A stretch of DNA of 59,157 nucleotides from Clostridiales bacterium (GTDB taxonomy: Bacteria; Bacillota; Clostridia; Christensenellales; CAG-138). The DNA is taken from contig JAILNX010000007.1 of NCBI GenBank assembly GCA_024691085.1, positions 1 through 59,157 of the forward strand, given 5' to 3'. Below the pieces are notes generated by a model, which was given only the letters and a program-made list of their open reading frames with translations, did not search any database and was not told where the DNA came from. Positions 15,611 through 24,519 of the stretch are shown piece by piece. Each line of letters starts with the position of its first letter. The first letter of the stretch is position 1. Position numbers and translations under genes: made by a program.

Positions 15611-17797
15611 TCAGTCGGCAGTATCGCCGAGGGTGCCGGACACGGTCAGACCGTTAACTCTCACAAGCACATCGCCGTCCTGATAGTTGATCGCGGAATC
15701 GACGACGAACTCGATATTGGCGGTATCGCTGGTGAAGGGTATGCCGGTCACGACGAGTGAGACCTCGAAGTATTCGTTGTTCGAGAATATCCTCTTGACC
15801 GTGCTTACCCAGCCGGAGGTATGCTCGGAACCCGTCGTATAGGTGACGCGGAGGCAGAGATCCTTGACCTCGTAATCGCCTTCCGTGTTGCCGAAGATCT
15901 TCCAGAACGAGTTGCCGTTGTAGACGTATTTCATCCTGAATCGGAGATCCCTGTACGCGTCCTCCTCGGGCCTGTTCCTGATCTCCGTGCGGTAGGACAC
16001 GTAATAGGGAGCGTCGTCGGCGCGCCACATAGCGTAATAGGTGATGTTGTCGCCGCTCGTGGTCGTGAGGTGACCGACAACGGTCTCGTCCGCGATGGTG
16101 TGGCCGAGTCCGTCGGGATCGGTGTTCCAGCCGACGAAGACGTAGCCTTTGCGGGTGAAGGCGTTGGTCCTGAGCGCCTTGACGTCGTCCATCAGGAAGC
16201 CCTGGACCCTCATTGTGCCTTCGCCGCCGTTGGCGTCAAAGCTGACCGTATAGTAATCGGGATTCATCTTGATGCCGACGTACTTAAGGGTGCTCGAAGC
16301 GTTCCTGGGAGGGTTGTAAACGCCGTTCTTCGGCTTGACGGTTATGAAGCCGCCGCCCTGGATGCTTGCGGCCGAAGTGCTGGTGTAGATGACCGGAGCG
16401 AGAAGAGCATAGGGATCCGGCCAGCCGTAACAGCCTATGCCGTTCGGATCGTATCCCTCGCTGAGCTCGAAGCCGCAGTCGAAGTTACGGCAGTTGGCGA
16501 CCATGCTCGTGAAGAACACACGCCAGATCGTCTCCATCGTTTCACCGGTAGCGGCCTTAAGAGCGGTGAACGAATCCGCGACCGTGCCCTCTTCGTCGGG
16601 ACAATTCGTGATTATCTCCCTGAAGATCTCCGATCCGAACTGGGTATACAGATACTGAGAGAACAGGAGGACCTCGCCGTATCTTACAAGGATATCGGAG
16701 TCGTTATTGTTCCAATAGGCAAGCGAACCGCCCTTATGAAGCTTGTAGCTGGAATTGTATTTGAACTCATTCGAAACCGTCGCGGAATTGACCCAGCTGT
16801 ATGTGCGGAGCAGCGCCTCGCTTCCGGGATAGCAGAGCTCCTCCGCCGCGGCGGAGAGGGACTCGTTCAGCCATGAGTGCATATAGCAGTTCGAGAAGTT
16901 GATCAGATGCTGGAACTCATGCACGAGAGTCGGAAATCCGCGGAGAAGATCGACGCCTTCTCCGGGATAGTCTATGGCGGGATACGTGTCGATATGGATC
17001 ATAGCCATATTGTTCATGTATCCGTAGCCTTGACTCACGAACTCGTCATAATAAAGGTCTGCCGCCCAGAAGTAGCCGGCGATATAACCGTCGTTGCTGT
17101 CTTCCGTCCAGCCTTCCTCGATGTTGTAGAACATCAGATTGACTTTGCCGTCGCCGGTGGGATCATAGAAATCGCCGAAGGACGCATACATGAGCTCGAA
17201 CTTCTCATCAAACTCATTCGCTGCCTGGTCGCCAAAGGACGTGTCTATCTCGTCAAGAGGATGGTATTTGCCGTTGCCGTTCGTGGTCGGAGTCCATACG
17301 ATGCAGTGATCGCCGATGGCAAGGACTTTGAACGTGATGTTGCCGTCCTGTCCGTCGGGATTCTCATTGTAGATCCTGATCGATTTAGTGCTGCCGACGA
17401 CAAGCTCTTCCCTTGTGGCATTCGGGTGACGCTCCGCGTCGTATACGCCCATCTCACGGGCAAGCTCTTCCATCTGGGGATCTACGTCGATGATCTGTTT
17501 TCCCTCGGGGATATCGGCCTTTGCCAGAACGTTCGCGCTGACGGTCGTGTCTATCAGATTCCTGAGATTGCCGGTGGTTACGCCGGACGTGGTGGTCTCC
17601 GACGGGTTGTAGATGACGACGTAGTCGCCCTCGTAGCCGCCCTCGGGGTCGGTGTCGAGCTTAACGGAGCTGCGGAGTCTGCGGGTCGGCTCCGTCTGAG
17701 CAGCGGCGCGAGTCTCCGCGGACGCGGCTGCGGGGATCATGAGCACGATAAAGCATACCGCGATCAGAAGCGCCGAAAGCCTCTTAAGATTCTTCAT
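15611..17797 (-). CDS. Secreted HExxH metallopeptidase (M30 hyicolysin-like) with an InlB-type repeat
   Basis: A 728-residue exported protein. A Sec signal peptide covers residues 1-27 (KNLKR, hydrophobic core, AAASA). The peptidase core has HEFQH at 293-297 with NES near 311-313 and a downstream EE pair, the layout of gluzincin-type M30 enzymes (HE-x-x-H then Glu). A YDPTGDGKVNL segment ahead of it could bind calcium. At about 525-590 lies a Listeria-Bacteroides (InlB B) repeat, YTVSFDANGGEGTM ... GYVFVGWNTDPDG, a common cell-surface adhesion module. The C terminus is a beta domain without sortase motif or dockerin. It leads a two-gene operon with the 49-residue peptide. Codon use is like the surroundings. 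Confidence 0.88.
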   Translation of the reverse strand: MKNLKRLSALLIAVCFIVLMIPAAASAETRAAAQTEPTRRLRSSVKLDTDPEGGYEGDYVVIYNPSETTTSGVTTGNLRNLIDTTVSANVLAKADIPEGKQIIDVDPQMEELAREMGVYDAERHPNATREELVVGSTKSIRIYNENPDGQDGNITFKVLAIGDHCIVWTPTTNGNGKYHPLDEIDTSFGDQAANEFDEKFELMYASFGDFYDPTGDGKVNLMFYNIEEGWTEDSNDGYIAGYFWAADLYYDEFVSQGYGYMNNMAMIHIDTYPAIDYPGEGVDLLRGFPTLVHEFQHLINFSNCYMHSWLNESLSAAAEELCYPGSEALLRTYSWVNSATVSNEFKYNSSYKLHKGGSLAYWNNNDSDILVRYGEVLLFSQYLYTQFGSEIFREIITNCPDEEGTVADSFTALKAATGETMETIWRVFFTSMVANCRNFDCGFELSEGYDPNGIGCYGWPDPYALLAPVIYTSTSAASIQGGGFITVKPKNGVYNPPRNASSTLKYVGIKMNPDYYTVSFDANGGEGTMRVQGFLMDDVKALRTNAFTRKGYVFVGWNTDPDGLGHTIADETVVGHLTTTSGDNITYYAMWRADDAPYYVSYRTEIRNRPEEDAYRDLRFRMKYVYNGNSFWKIFGNTEGDYEVKDLCLRVTYTTGSEHTSGWVSTVKRIFSNNEYFEVSLVVTGIPFTSDTANIEFVVDSAINYQDGDVLVRVNGLTVSGTLGDTAD

Positions 17798-17854
17798 TGA
17801 TGTGCCTCCTGAAAAAAGAATGGGAAATTTTCAAGTCATATTGACCTAAAGTAC

Positions 17855-17882
17855 ATTTTACCATAAATATGTTTCACGTCAA
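17855..17882 (-). promoter_or_regulatory. Promoter of the metallopeptidase operon
   Basis: Reading leftward, TTGACG (17882-17877), a 16-base spacer, TAAAAT (17860-17855), then a leader of about 50 bases with TCAGGAGG before the start at 17797. Confidence 0.75.
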
Positions 17883-17893
17883 GAATAAACAGC

Positions 17894-17921
17894 AAAAAAG
17901 ACAGCCCGGGCTGTCTTTTTT
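17894..17921. terminator. Perfect palindromic bidirectional terminator
   Basis: AAAAAAGACAGCCC / GGGCTGTCTTTTTT is a 28-base perfect palindrome, 6 bases beyond the stop of the YfcC-type gene. It terminates the long minus-strand operon and insulates the next promoter. Confidence 0.9.
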
Positions 17922-17927
17922 CTTTGA

Positions 17928-19358
17928 TCAATATCCTATCGAGATGCCGATAAACAGGAACAGGAGTATGAGAGCCGCGTTCAGGATGAACAGAGGCCAG
18001 CTCTTTTTTATCCACTTGAAATAGTCCATCTCGATCATCGATAGGCTTATGAGCAGTACCGGCGAGGTCGGGAACAGAACGTTGGTATAGCCGTCCGCGA
18101 AGGTATAGATGAGGACGAGCATCTGTTTCGATAGCCCAACGTTTACCACGGTCAGCATACCCATGACGAGTATCGCCTTTGCTGTCGAGGACGTGATGAA
18201 GAACTCCAGAACGAGGATTATGCCGTAGATGAGGAGCGCTATCACGAACAGGTTCTTGCCCGCGGTGATCTCGTTGACCTGGTGGACGATGGTCGGCATT
18301 ATTCCGCCCTCGTCGAAAATGTACTTGATCGCGGACGCCAGCGCGATGAACGCGATCGTCGGAAGCGCTCCGATGAAGCCCTTCAAAAAACTCTTGAGAA
18401 CGGGCTTTGCTTTCTTCGAAGAGATGAAGCCCGACACGAGGCCGAATATCAGGAAGTACGCGATGAGGATCACGACCGTGTAGTCCCTTATCGCCTCGAC
18501 CGTTGATGAAACGATTATGATCGCAAGGCAGACGGTCAGGAAAAGCGTGTAGGTGAGTTTCGTCCGCTTCCTGCGTGCGGGCGCTTCCTCCTCCCCGCTC
18601 TCCATACCGCCGGCGCGGAGCTTTTCGTCATGCGACCGCGTGAGGCTCTTCTCGGGATCCTTTGCGACCTTCCTCGCGTAGATGAACACGAAGGCGAGCA
18701 TAAGCGCGTACATGGCGGCGAAAATCACGAATCGGAACCAGATGTTCTCCATTGGGTTCACGTCTATTATCTTCGACGCGAGGAGCACAGTGAACGGGTT
18801 CGTGATGGCTGTCGCGAAGCCGAAGCCGCAGGAGATTATGCATACGAGGAAGCCTGTGAACGAATCGAAGCCCACCACAACACAAAGCGCGGTGATTATC
18901 GGAAGCATCGCGAGCATCTCCTCGAACAGGCCGAGGAACGCGCCGAAGCACATAAAGACGAGTACGAGCGCGGCGAGAAGCAGGTATTTCCTTTTTCTGA
19001 ACCTGTCGGCGACGGCGCCTATCAGCACCCTAATGCCGCCTACGTCGTTCATGACCTGGAAGGACGCGAACACGACCATAAGGAACAGCGAGAGCATTAT
19101 GAGCGTTAAGCCGTTATCGGAGGTGAAAACCAATACCGGCGCGAATATGCCCTTAAAAATGTTTATGCCCCTCTCGCCCTCAATCTCCCTGTAATCGAGA
19201 TAGTTCATGCTGCCGTCCGGGTTCAGCCCGAATTCGCCCCTCGGTATCAGATACGTCAGCACGATGGACAGTATCACGATGGCGAACAGGAACAGGACGA
19301 CCTGTATGAACGTTTTGGTCGAAAGGTCGATGATCTTCTTGTTATCCTTCTGTTTCAT
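17928..19358 (-). CDS. YfcC/DcuC-type membrane carrier
   Basis: A 476-residue transporter of the ion-transporter superfamily (YfcC/DcuC-like, PF03606). About twelve membrane helices can be drawn; a charged loop (about 225-260, DPEKSLTRSHDEKLRAGG) divides the two halves. Conserved features include the AITNPFTVLLA loop and the FITSSTAKAILVMG and FPTSPVLLISLS re-entrant-like stretches near the C terminus, which mark the family. Relatives move C4-dicarboxylates, basic amino acids or acetate; the substrate here is not known. It is the last gene of the seven-gene operon and overlaps the acyltransferase fusion upstream by 17 bases. Confidence 0.85.
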   Translation of the reverse strand: MKQKDNKKIIDLSTKTFIQVVLFLFAIVILSIVLTYLIPRGEFGLNPDGSMNYLDYREIEGERGINIFKGIFAPVLVFTSDNGLTLIMLSLFLMVVFASFQVMNDVGGIRVLIGAVADRFRKRKYLLLAALVLVFMCFGAFLGLFEEMLAMLPIITALCVVVGFDSFTGFLVCIISCGFGFATAITNPFTVLLASKIIDVNPMENIWFRFVIFAAMYALMLAFVFIYARKVAKDPEKSLTRSHDEKLRAGGMESGEEEAPARRKRTKLTYTLFLTVCLAIIIVSSTVEAIRDYTVVILIAYFLIFGLVSGFISSKKAKPVLKSFLKGFIGALPTIAFIALASAIKYIFDEGGIMPTIVHQVNEITAGKNLFVIALLIYGIILVLEFFITSSTAKAILVMGMLTVVNVGLSKQMLVLIYTFADGYTNVLFPTSPVLLISLSMIEMDYFKWIKKSWPLFILNAALILLFLFIGISIGY

Positions 19359-21195
19359 TCTTCGACTCCTCCATTAGATCAAGAAAGAGCGCCCAGCGCG
19401 CGACCTGGCGCCTTGTCTCGACGGGGTAGAAATAGTAAAGCTTATCGTCGTGATAGGCCTCGAACTCCTCGCTGCACGAGAACGGCAGCGCGGGGAGCAT
19501 TGATCTTTCGATCATGAACGATTCGTGCCCGGAAGTATAGGAAAGTCCCTCTTTCGTGAGGACGCATCTGCCGGAACTTCTGCGTTTGAACCTGCCTTTT
19601 TCGCTGTAAACGACGGTCTTTACGTCGGTCTCGAGCCTGAAATCGGGCTTTGTAAGCTCCTCGCGCTCGACGGCCTTGATCCTTTCGTAATAGCCGTCGA
19701 TCGAACCGGGCTCTCCGTCAAAACGGTAGTATTCGTTGAGGTGACGGACGCTCCCGCACTCGGAGCAGACGAGATCGTTTCCTTCGCCCTTCGTCGAGTA
19801 CAGCGCGCCGCAGTCTATGCAGCGGTAGAGAATGTTTTCAAGCCCCTCCGCCTTCTTGTGCTGCGTCCAGACGGGCTCCGCGTCCCTCGACTCGTCGTAG
19901 CTCAAAGCCTCCAAAATCGCGCGGTCGATCCCGTCAGCGGTCATCGTATTAAGCTCCTCGGCCTTTATCACTCTTTCGACGCCGACGGAGATATCCGACT
20001 TATAGAAGCTTTTCCTCCACTTCGGGTTGGCGAAGAACGCGCCCTTTATCTTTACGATGACGACGTCCACGCCGAGCTTTTTATAGAAATTGCCGCTCTT
20101 TTCGACAACGGGGTAGTTCCTGCCCGTGATCGAGAGCCTGCCCTCAGGGAATATCACGACGGGATAGCCCGCCTTGATCATCCGCATTATGCCGATGGGC
20201 GTTGTGAAATCGACGTTGAATAGGCGTTTCGGAATGAAGCCCGCCTTGTGCGCGAGCTTTCTTATGACCGGCGCGGAGATGATGTGCCGGTTGACGACGT
20301 AGGCGGGATTAAGCCAGCCCACGAACTTTTTGACGTAATAGAAATCGTAGAACGAGCAGTGATTCGCGAGTATTATGAACGGAGGCTTAAGCTCCTTGAG
20401 AGCGGAATCGTCGATAATGAGCCTCTGGCGCCTCTTTCTTAAAAACTCGGCGATCCGGAAGAAGAGCGAATAGATGACGGAATCGGGCGTCTTGTCGTTC
20501 TCTTTGAAATAGACGCGGTCAAGGAATATGAACAGTATCAGGAACAGTACCGCGGCGAGAGCGACGATTATGAGTATCAGCACAGGCAGCGGAAGATCGT
20601 TGCCGATAAAGTATTTCGCGGCGGTGCCCATCAGTATGCTCGTGACGATCGACGGGATCGCGCCTGTCGCGACGGTAAGGATGTAGCGTCCGTATTTAAG
20701 CTTTGTCCTGCTTCCGTAGTAGCAAATGGCGCCGAACGGTATGAGCGGCATAATAAAGAGGAGATACATAAGGAGGACGGTGCTCCTGTCCTTTTTTGAC
20801 TTCTGGGCGATTCTCGCTATCTTCTCCTCGTTTTTTTCATATGCCTGGCTTGTGAATTTGAACGCCTTGACGAGCACGAATATTATGCTTGCGCCGAGGC
20901 AGACGCCGAGATCGCACAGGGCTATCGCGATATAGAACGGGTAGCTCATGCCGCTCGCGATCTGAATGAATTCCGCCGAAATGAACACGACGACCATCTC
21001 GAGCCCTTCCACGAGAACGACGGTAAGAAGCCCGAGGAAGCCCTTTGAGATGAGGAGCTCCTTCGCGCCGTCGAGATCGTTTGCAAGCTCAAGCCGGATG
21101 TACGGGATCAGGATATCCTTGAGGAAGAACGCAAACATCAGTATGACTGCGATCAGCGAAGCGATCACGATTATCCTTGACGTCGATTTTTTCAT
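19342..21195 (-). CDS. VTT-domain / PlsC acyltransferase / zinc-ribbon fusion
   Basis: A 617-residue multidomain protein. Residues 1-235 hold five or six membrane helices of the VTT (SNARE-associated, DedA/TVP38) type. Residues about 250-430 are a 1-acylglycerol-3-phosphate acyltransferase domain: NHCSFYD supplies the catalytic NHx4D pair and FPEGRLS the phosphate-binding motif. A zinc ribbon follows (CIDCG and CSECG about 20 residues apart, near 480-505), then a beta-rich tail of about 110 residues. VTT proteins move lipids across the membrane, so joining one to an acyltransferase suggests a coupled phospholipid or lipid-carrier acylation/transport step; this is inference. It overlaps the YfcC gene by 17 bases and follows the CARF nuclease by 10 bases. 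Confidence 0.85.
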   Translation of the reverse strand: MKKSTSRIIVIASLIAVILMFAFFLKDILIPYIRLELANDLDGAKELLISKGFLGLLTVVLVEGLEMVVVFISAEFIQIASGMSYPFYIAIALCDLGVCLGASIIFVLVKAFKFTSQAYEKNEEKIARIAQKSKKDRSTVLLMYLLFIMPLIPFGAICYYGSRTKLKYGRYILTVATGAIPSIVTSILMGTAAKYFIGNDLPLPVLILIIVALAAVLFLILFIFLDRVYFKENDKTPDSVIYSLFFRIAEFLRKRRQRLIIDDSALKELKPPFIILANHCSFYDFYYVKKFVGWLNPAYVVNRHIISAPVIRKLAHKAGFIPKRLFNVDFTTPIGIMRMIKAGYPVVIFPEGRLSITGRNYPVVEKSGNFYKKLGVDVVIVKIKGAFFANPKWRKSFYKSDISVGVERVIKAEELNTMTADGIDRAILEALSYDESRDAEPVWTQHKKAEGLENILYRCIDCGALYSTKGEGNDLVCSECGSVRHLNEYYRFDGEPGSIDGYYERIKAVEREELTKPDFRLETDVKTVVYSEKGRFKRRSSGRCVLTKEGLSYTSGHESFMIERSMLPALPFSCSEEFEAYHDDKLYYFYPVETRRQVARWALFLDLMEESKNETEG

Positions 21196-21205
21196 TGCAG
21201 GATCT

Positions 21206-22408
21206 TCATTTATGAGGTCTTTCAGGATACCATTCCGGATCGAGGAGGAGCTTTATGACCCTCTCCCTTCCCATTCTTATGTCCGATTTTTCAATAACGG
21301 TCACGCCCATATCCCTTGCACGCATGTAATTCGGCCACGAATCGGAGGAAAGATCCGCCGCCGTGGCAAGCACTGCGCGGGCGTTCCTTCCGCCGAAGCG
21401 CTTTGCAAGATAGCTTATCTCGTAAAGATCGCGCGTATCCGGCCTTGCGGCTTTGCAGGAGACGAAAAGGGACGATATGCCCTTGGTCATAAGTACGTCG
21501 AGCTCGTTCGTGGTGTCGTTCATGCGGCCGTTTATCACGCCGTCCCAGTCGAAAACGACGCTCATAGCGACCGAGTCGAAGAGCCCGCTTTCGAGTGCGG
21601 AGACGTAGATATAGAGCTCAAGGCACATGCCCACCGTGGTGAGTATCTCCTTGATATAGCTGTTTCTGAACAGGAAGCCGACGGTCTCGCCCTCCGTCTC
21701 GAGATCCGATATCGCGCCGCAGTCGTTGAGCTTTTTCAGTATGCTACGGTTGGCGAGATACAGGTTTCCCCTGTTCGATACCGCGGACGGCGCAAGGAAG
21801 CGCTGCGTCCTCGCGTCGTAGCAGCTTCTTACCGCAAACTGCAGATACTCGGAAAAGGCGTTCCAGCGGTCTATATGCTCCGAATAAACGTCGAGCAGCG
21901 CTTTCACGGTTTCGGCATTCTCGCGGTACGGTCCCGTCGTATGCGCGGTACCCGTGACGGCTGCGCCGCCCATTCTGAAAAGGGTCTCGATATCGATCGA
22001 GGGGAGACCCGCCCGCTCGATCTCCTTCTCCATTCCGCGGACGCTTCGGAACCCGTTTTTCAGGCTGTCGAAGTAAAATGCCTTGACCTTTTTCTTCTCA
22101 ACGAATCTTGAGAAGGCAAGGAGCAGGGTCGTACTGCCGCCGGTAAGATCGACCGCGCAGTCCGGGTATTCCTCAAAGACGTTTTCGAGACGAGTCAGTA
22201 TCGCGTCGGGCGAGCGGTTGCCCGCCTCTATAAAGCCTGCCTTTGCGGAAGGGTCTATGGATTGAACAAAGCGCACTATACCCTCCCTTGCCGATCTTGA
22301 CGGAACAGTGCCCGGAGTCAGAAACAGTACCGTCTCCGGTCTGAACGAAAGAAATGCGGCAAGGTCGTCAAACTGTTCGTTCACATACAGTTCAACAAGG
22401 GTCTTCAC
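21206..22408 (-). CDS. CARF-domain nuclease of the Card1/Can2 (DUF1887) type
   Basis: A 400-residue protein in two parts. The N-terminal ~150 residues are a CARF Rossmann fold: beta-strand VLFLTPGT near 27-34 and the ligand-binding VDLTGGST at 87-94. Between lies a helical/winged-helix linker. The C-terminal part (about 245-380) is a PD-(D/E)xK nuclease: Glu264 in CLELYIYV, Asp304 in NELDVLMTKG and Lys319 in FVSCKA, followed by the RFGGRNARAVLA segment shared by DUF1887 proteins. Card1/Can2 enzymes bind cyclic oligoadenylate made by type III CRISPR complexes and then cut nucleic acid. No cas genes or array occur in this window; it sits in the middle of a membrane/transport operon with 6- and 10-base gaps. 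Confidence 0.85.
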   Translation of the reverse strand: MKTLVELYVNEQFDDLAAFLSFRPETVLFLTPGTVPSRSAREGIVRFVQSIDPSAKAGFIEAGNRSPDAILTRLENVFEEYPDCAVDLTGGSTTLLLAFSRFVEKKKVKAFYFDSLKNGFRSVRGMEKEIERAGLPSIDIETLFRMGGAAVTGTAHTTGPYRENAETVKALLDVYSEHIDRWNAFSEYLQFAVRSCYDARTQRFLAPSAVSNRGNLYLANRSILKKLNDCGAISDLETEGETVGFLFRNSYIKEILTTVGMCLELYIYVSALESGLFDSVAMSVVFDWDGVINGRMNDTTNELDVLMTKGISSLFVSCKAARPDTRDLYEISYLAKRFGGRNARAVLATAADLSSDSWPNYMRARDMGVTVIEKSDIRMGRERVIKLLLDPEWYPERPHK

Positions 22409-22414
22409 TTCGGT

Positions 22415-23434
22415 TTATTCCTTTATGACAAGGCCCATGACGAGCTTAAGGGTGTTCTCCGCGCCCTTCACGTGCGAGCGCTCGTAGCCGTGGGAGGCGT
22501 AAACGCCCGCGCCGATGAGACCGTGCCTCAAGTCATAGCCCGCGTCAAGCGCGGCGTCAGCGTCGGAGCCGTAATACGGGTACACGTCGAGCGCGTAGTC
22601 AAGTCCCAAACGCTTCGCCGTGTCGATGAGCTCGCCGGTAAGATCGTAATTGTACGGGCCGTGGGAGTCCTTGACGCAGATCGAGACCTGATCCTCGCGG
22701 CAGGCAAGACCTAAGCCAACGCAGCCCATGTCCACGCTGATAATGTCCTTTGCGTCGGCGGGAATTCCGGACGAGCAGCCGTGGCCGACCTCCTCGAAGA
22801 CGGTGATGTAGATGTAGACCTTGCGGGTGAGTTTGAGTCCCTCCTCCTTTATCCTCCTTGCGAAATCGAGGAGGATCGCGACGCTGAGCTTATCGTCGAG
22901 GAAACGGCTCTTGATATAGCCCTTCTCCGTCACGCGGAAGCGGGGATCGAAGCAGACGTAGTCGCCGGTGGCGATTCCGAGCTTTTCGGTGTCGTCCTTC
23001 GAAGCCGTCTTCTCGTCGAGCACGAGCTCCATGCTGTCCCAATTGCGCTCCTGCTTGGAATAATCGCCGTTGACGTGCACGCTCGGGTCGTTCATCTGGA
23101 AGCAGCCCTCGTATACGCGGCCGTCACGCGTATAGACCCTGGCGTTCTCGCACTCGGCGTTGTTGGCGTTCATTCCGCCGATGCGGGTGAGCCTTAACCT
23201 GCCGTTTCCCTTGACTTCGGCAACCATGCCGCCGAGGGTGTCGAGATGCGCCGAGAACACGATGGGGTTCCCCTCGCCTCCGAGGCAGCAGAGCACGCAG
23301 CCCTTATTGGTCTTTTCGGGAGCGTAGCCGAGCTCCCTAAGCCTTTCGACCGTATAGTCCGCGGCCCTTTTCGTGAAGCCGGTCGGGCTGTCTATCGAGA
23401 TGATCTTTTTGAGTTCTTCGAGCATCTTTTCCAT
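22415..23434 (-). CDS. M42-family metallo-aminopeptidase
   Basis: A 339-residue M42 peptidase (glutamyl aminopeptidase / tetrahedral aminopeptidase type). Metal ligands and catalysis are visible: SAHLDTLGG (His, Asp), the SRFLDDKLS segment (bridging Asp), FEEVGHG (catalytic Glu pair), VDMG and YASHGYERSH (last His). These enzymes form large dodecamers that trim peptides in the cytoplasm. I prefer the ATG at 23434 because AAAGGAT lies 8 bases upstream; a longer frame starting at 23467 overlaps the preceding stop and is weaker. It is cotranscribed with DUF2804 and the CARF nuclease. Confidence 0.9.
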   Translation of the reverse strand: MEKMLEELKKIISIDSPTGFTKRAADYTVERLRELGYAPEKTNKGCVLCCLGGEGNPIVFSAHLDTLGGMVAEVKGNGRLRLTRIGGMNANNAECENARVYTRDGRVYEGCFQMNDPSVHVNGDYSKQERNWDSMELVLDEKTASKDDTEKLGIATGDYVCFDPRFRVTEKGYIKSRFLDDKLSVAILLDFARRIKEEGLKLTRKVYIYITVFEEVGHGCSSGIPADAKDIISVDMGCVGLGLACREDQVSICVKDSHGPYNYDLTGELIDTAKRLGLDYALDVYPYYGSDADAALDAGYDLRHGLIGAGVYASHGYERSHVKGAENTLKLVMGLVIKE

Positions 23435-23460
23435 ATGATCTATCCTTTCGCTGATTGATT

Positions 23461-24495
23461 TTACCATTTATTGCGGACCTTTTCGGCAAAGCCCGTAAGG
23501 TCCTTTATCTCAAGTTTCTCTCCGCCGTCGAGTATCACCGTACCGGAGAATCTGCCGAAGACCTGGTGCTGATCGCTCATAATGATACCGAGGGAGGTCT
23601 TGGACTTGCGGTCGAGTATCGGCGTGAAATCGAGCGTCAGCCTGCCGTCAGACGAGGTGAACGTCCACGGCGAAAGATAGTCGTCCCTGCCGTTCGCGTC
23701 CTTCGGGATGTTGAACGTGACGCCCTCGAGCTTATGCGCGATACCGTTCACAAAGAGCATATTCTCGGATGCGGCGCTCGTGTCGCCGAAGCCGTAACCG
23801 AGGTTGAAGCCGAACCTTAAGCCGTTCACCGTCCCCTGCGCGGCGCTCCAGTACCAGGTATTGTCGTACGTCCACACGCCCCTGCCCCAGTCAAGGAGGC
23901 CGAATGTGTTGCCGGGCGTGAACTTGAACTTCTTGCGGTCATGCCACACTGTGCCGGTGGCGCGCATGGCGATTATCTTCTGGTTATAGTAGAACGCGGT
24001 GCTCTTTTTGGGGAAGGGCGTCGCGATCACCATCGAGTCTCGCGGTTCTTCATCGAGGAAGAAGTCGCACTCGAAATCCTCCTTGTCCTTGAACTTTTTA
24101 AAGAGCACCTTGAGTCTTCGCCCGCCGTTCTCGTGCGTGAAGCTGAGCTTTACGCGGCGCGATTCGTATTTTACGTCGCCCGCGGCAGAGGACGAAGGAA
24201 AGCCGATCCTGCCGCCCGTAAACGGCAGAATCACGCTTTTCGTTATTTCGGAGCGTTTTTCGAAGTCGATGAACGAAACGCTCATCATGCCCATGTATGA
24301 ATTGTCGTCCGCAGTCAGCGCGACCGCGTACCTGTCGTTATAGATGAGATAATAATCCCATTCCTTGATGCGGCTTTTCCCGCCCTTTACGAGGGCGCGG
24401 TCGTAAACGAGGATCGGATAGGTGGCGTATCCCGCCTCGGTGAGCGAGCCGTCTTCCTTAAGAAGCGGCGCCGGAACGCTTATCTCGTGCTGCAT
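23461..24495 (-). CDS. DUF2804 protein
   Basis: A 344-residue member of DUF2804, a beta-rich, lipocalin-like (AttH-related) family of unknown function. Typical features: the LLKEDGSLTEAGYA opening, the KEWDYYLIYNDRYAVALT strand, TVWHDRKKFKF, and the hallmark LLDWGRGVWTYDNTWYWSAAQG near 210-235. There is no signal peptide. Neighbours with lipid and transport roles fit the suggestion that such proteins handle hydrophobic small molecules, but this is inference. It lies 24 bases downstream of the ABC exporter gene. Confidence 0.88.
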   Translation of the reverse strand: MQHEISVPAPLLKEDGSLTEAGYATYPILVYDRALVKGGKSRIKEWDYYLIYNDRYAVALTADDNSYMGMMSVSFIDFEKRSEITKSVILPFTGGRIGFPSSSAAGDVKYESRRVKLSFTHENGGRRLKVLFKKFKDKEDFECDFFLDEEPRDSMVIATPFPKKSTAFYYNQKIIAMRATGTVWHDRKKFKFTPGNTFGLLDWGRGVWTYDNTWYWSAAQGTVNGLRFGFNLGYGFGDTSAASENMLFVNGIAHKLEGVTFNIPKDANGRDDYLSPWTFTSSDGRLTLDFTPILDRKSKTSLGIIMSDQHQVFGRFSGTVILDGGEKLEIKDLTGFAEKVRNKW

Positions 24496-24519
24496 GCTGT
24501 CCCCCCTGTTTCAAGAAAA

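Noticed and set aside
23435-23467. Longer start for the M42 peptidase
   Set aside because: The added 11 codons overlap the DUF2804 stop and are not family-like; the ATG at 23434 has a better ribosome site.
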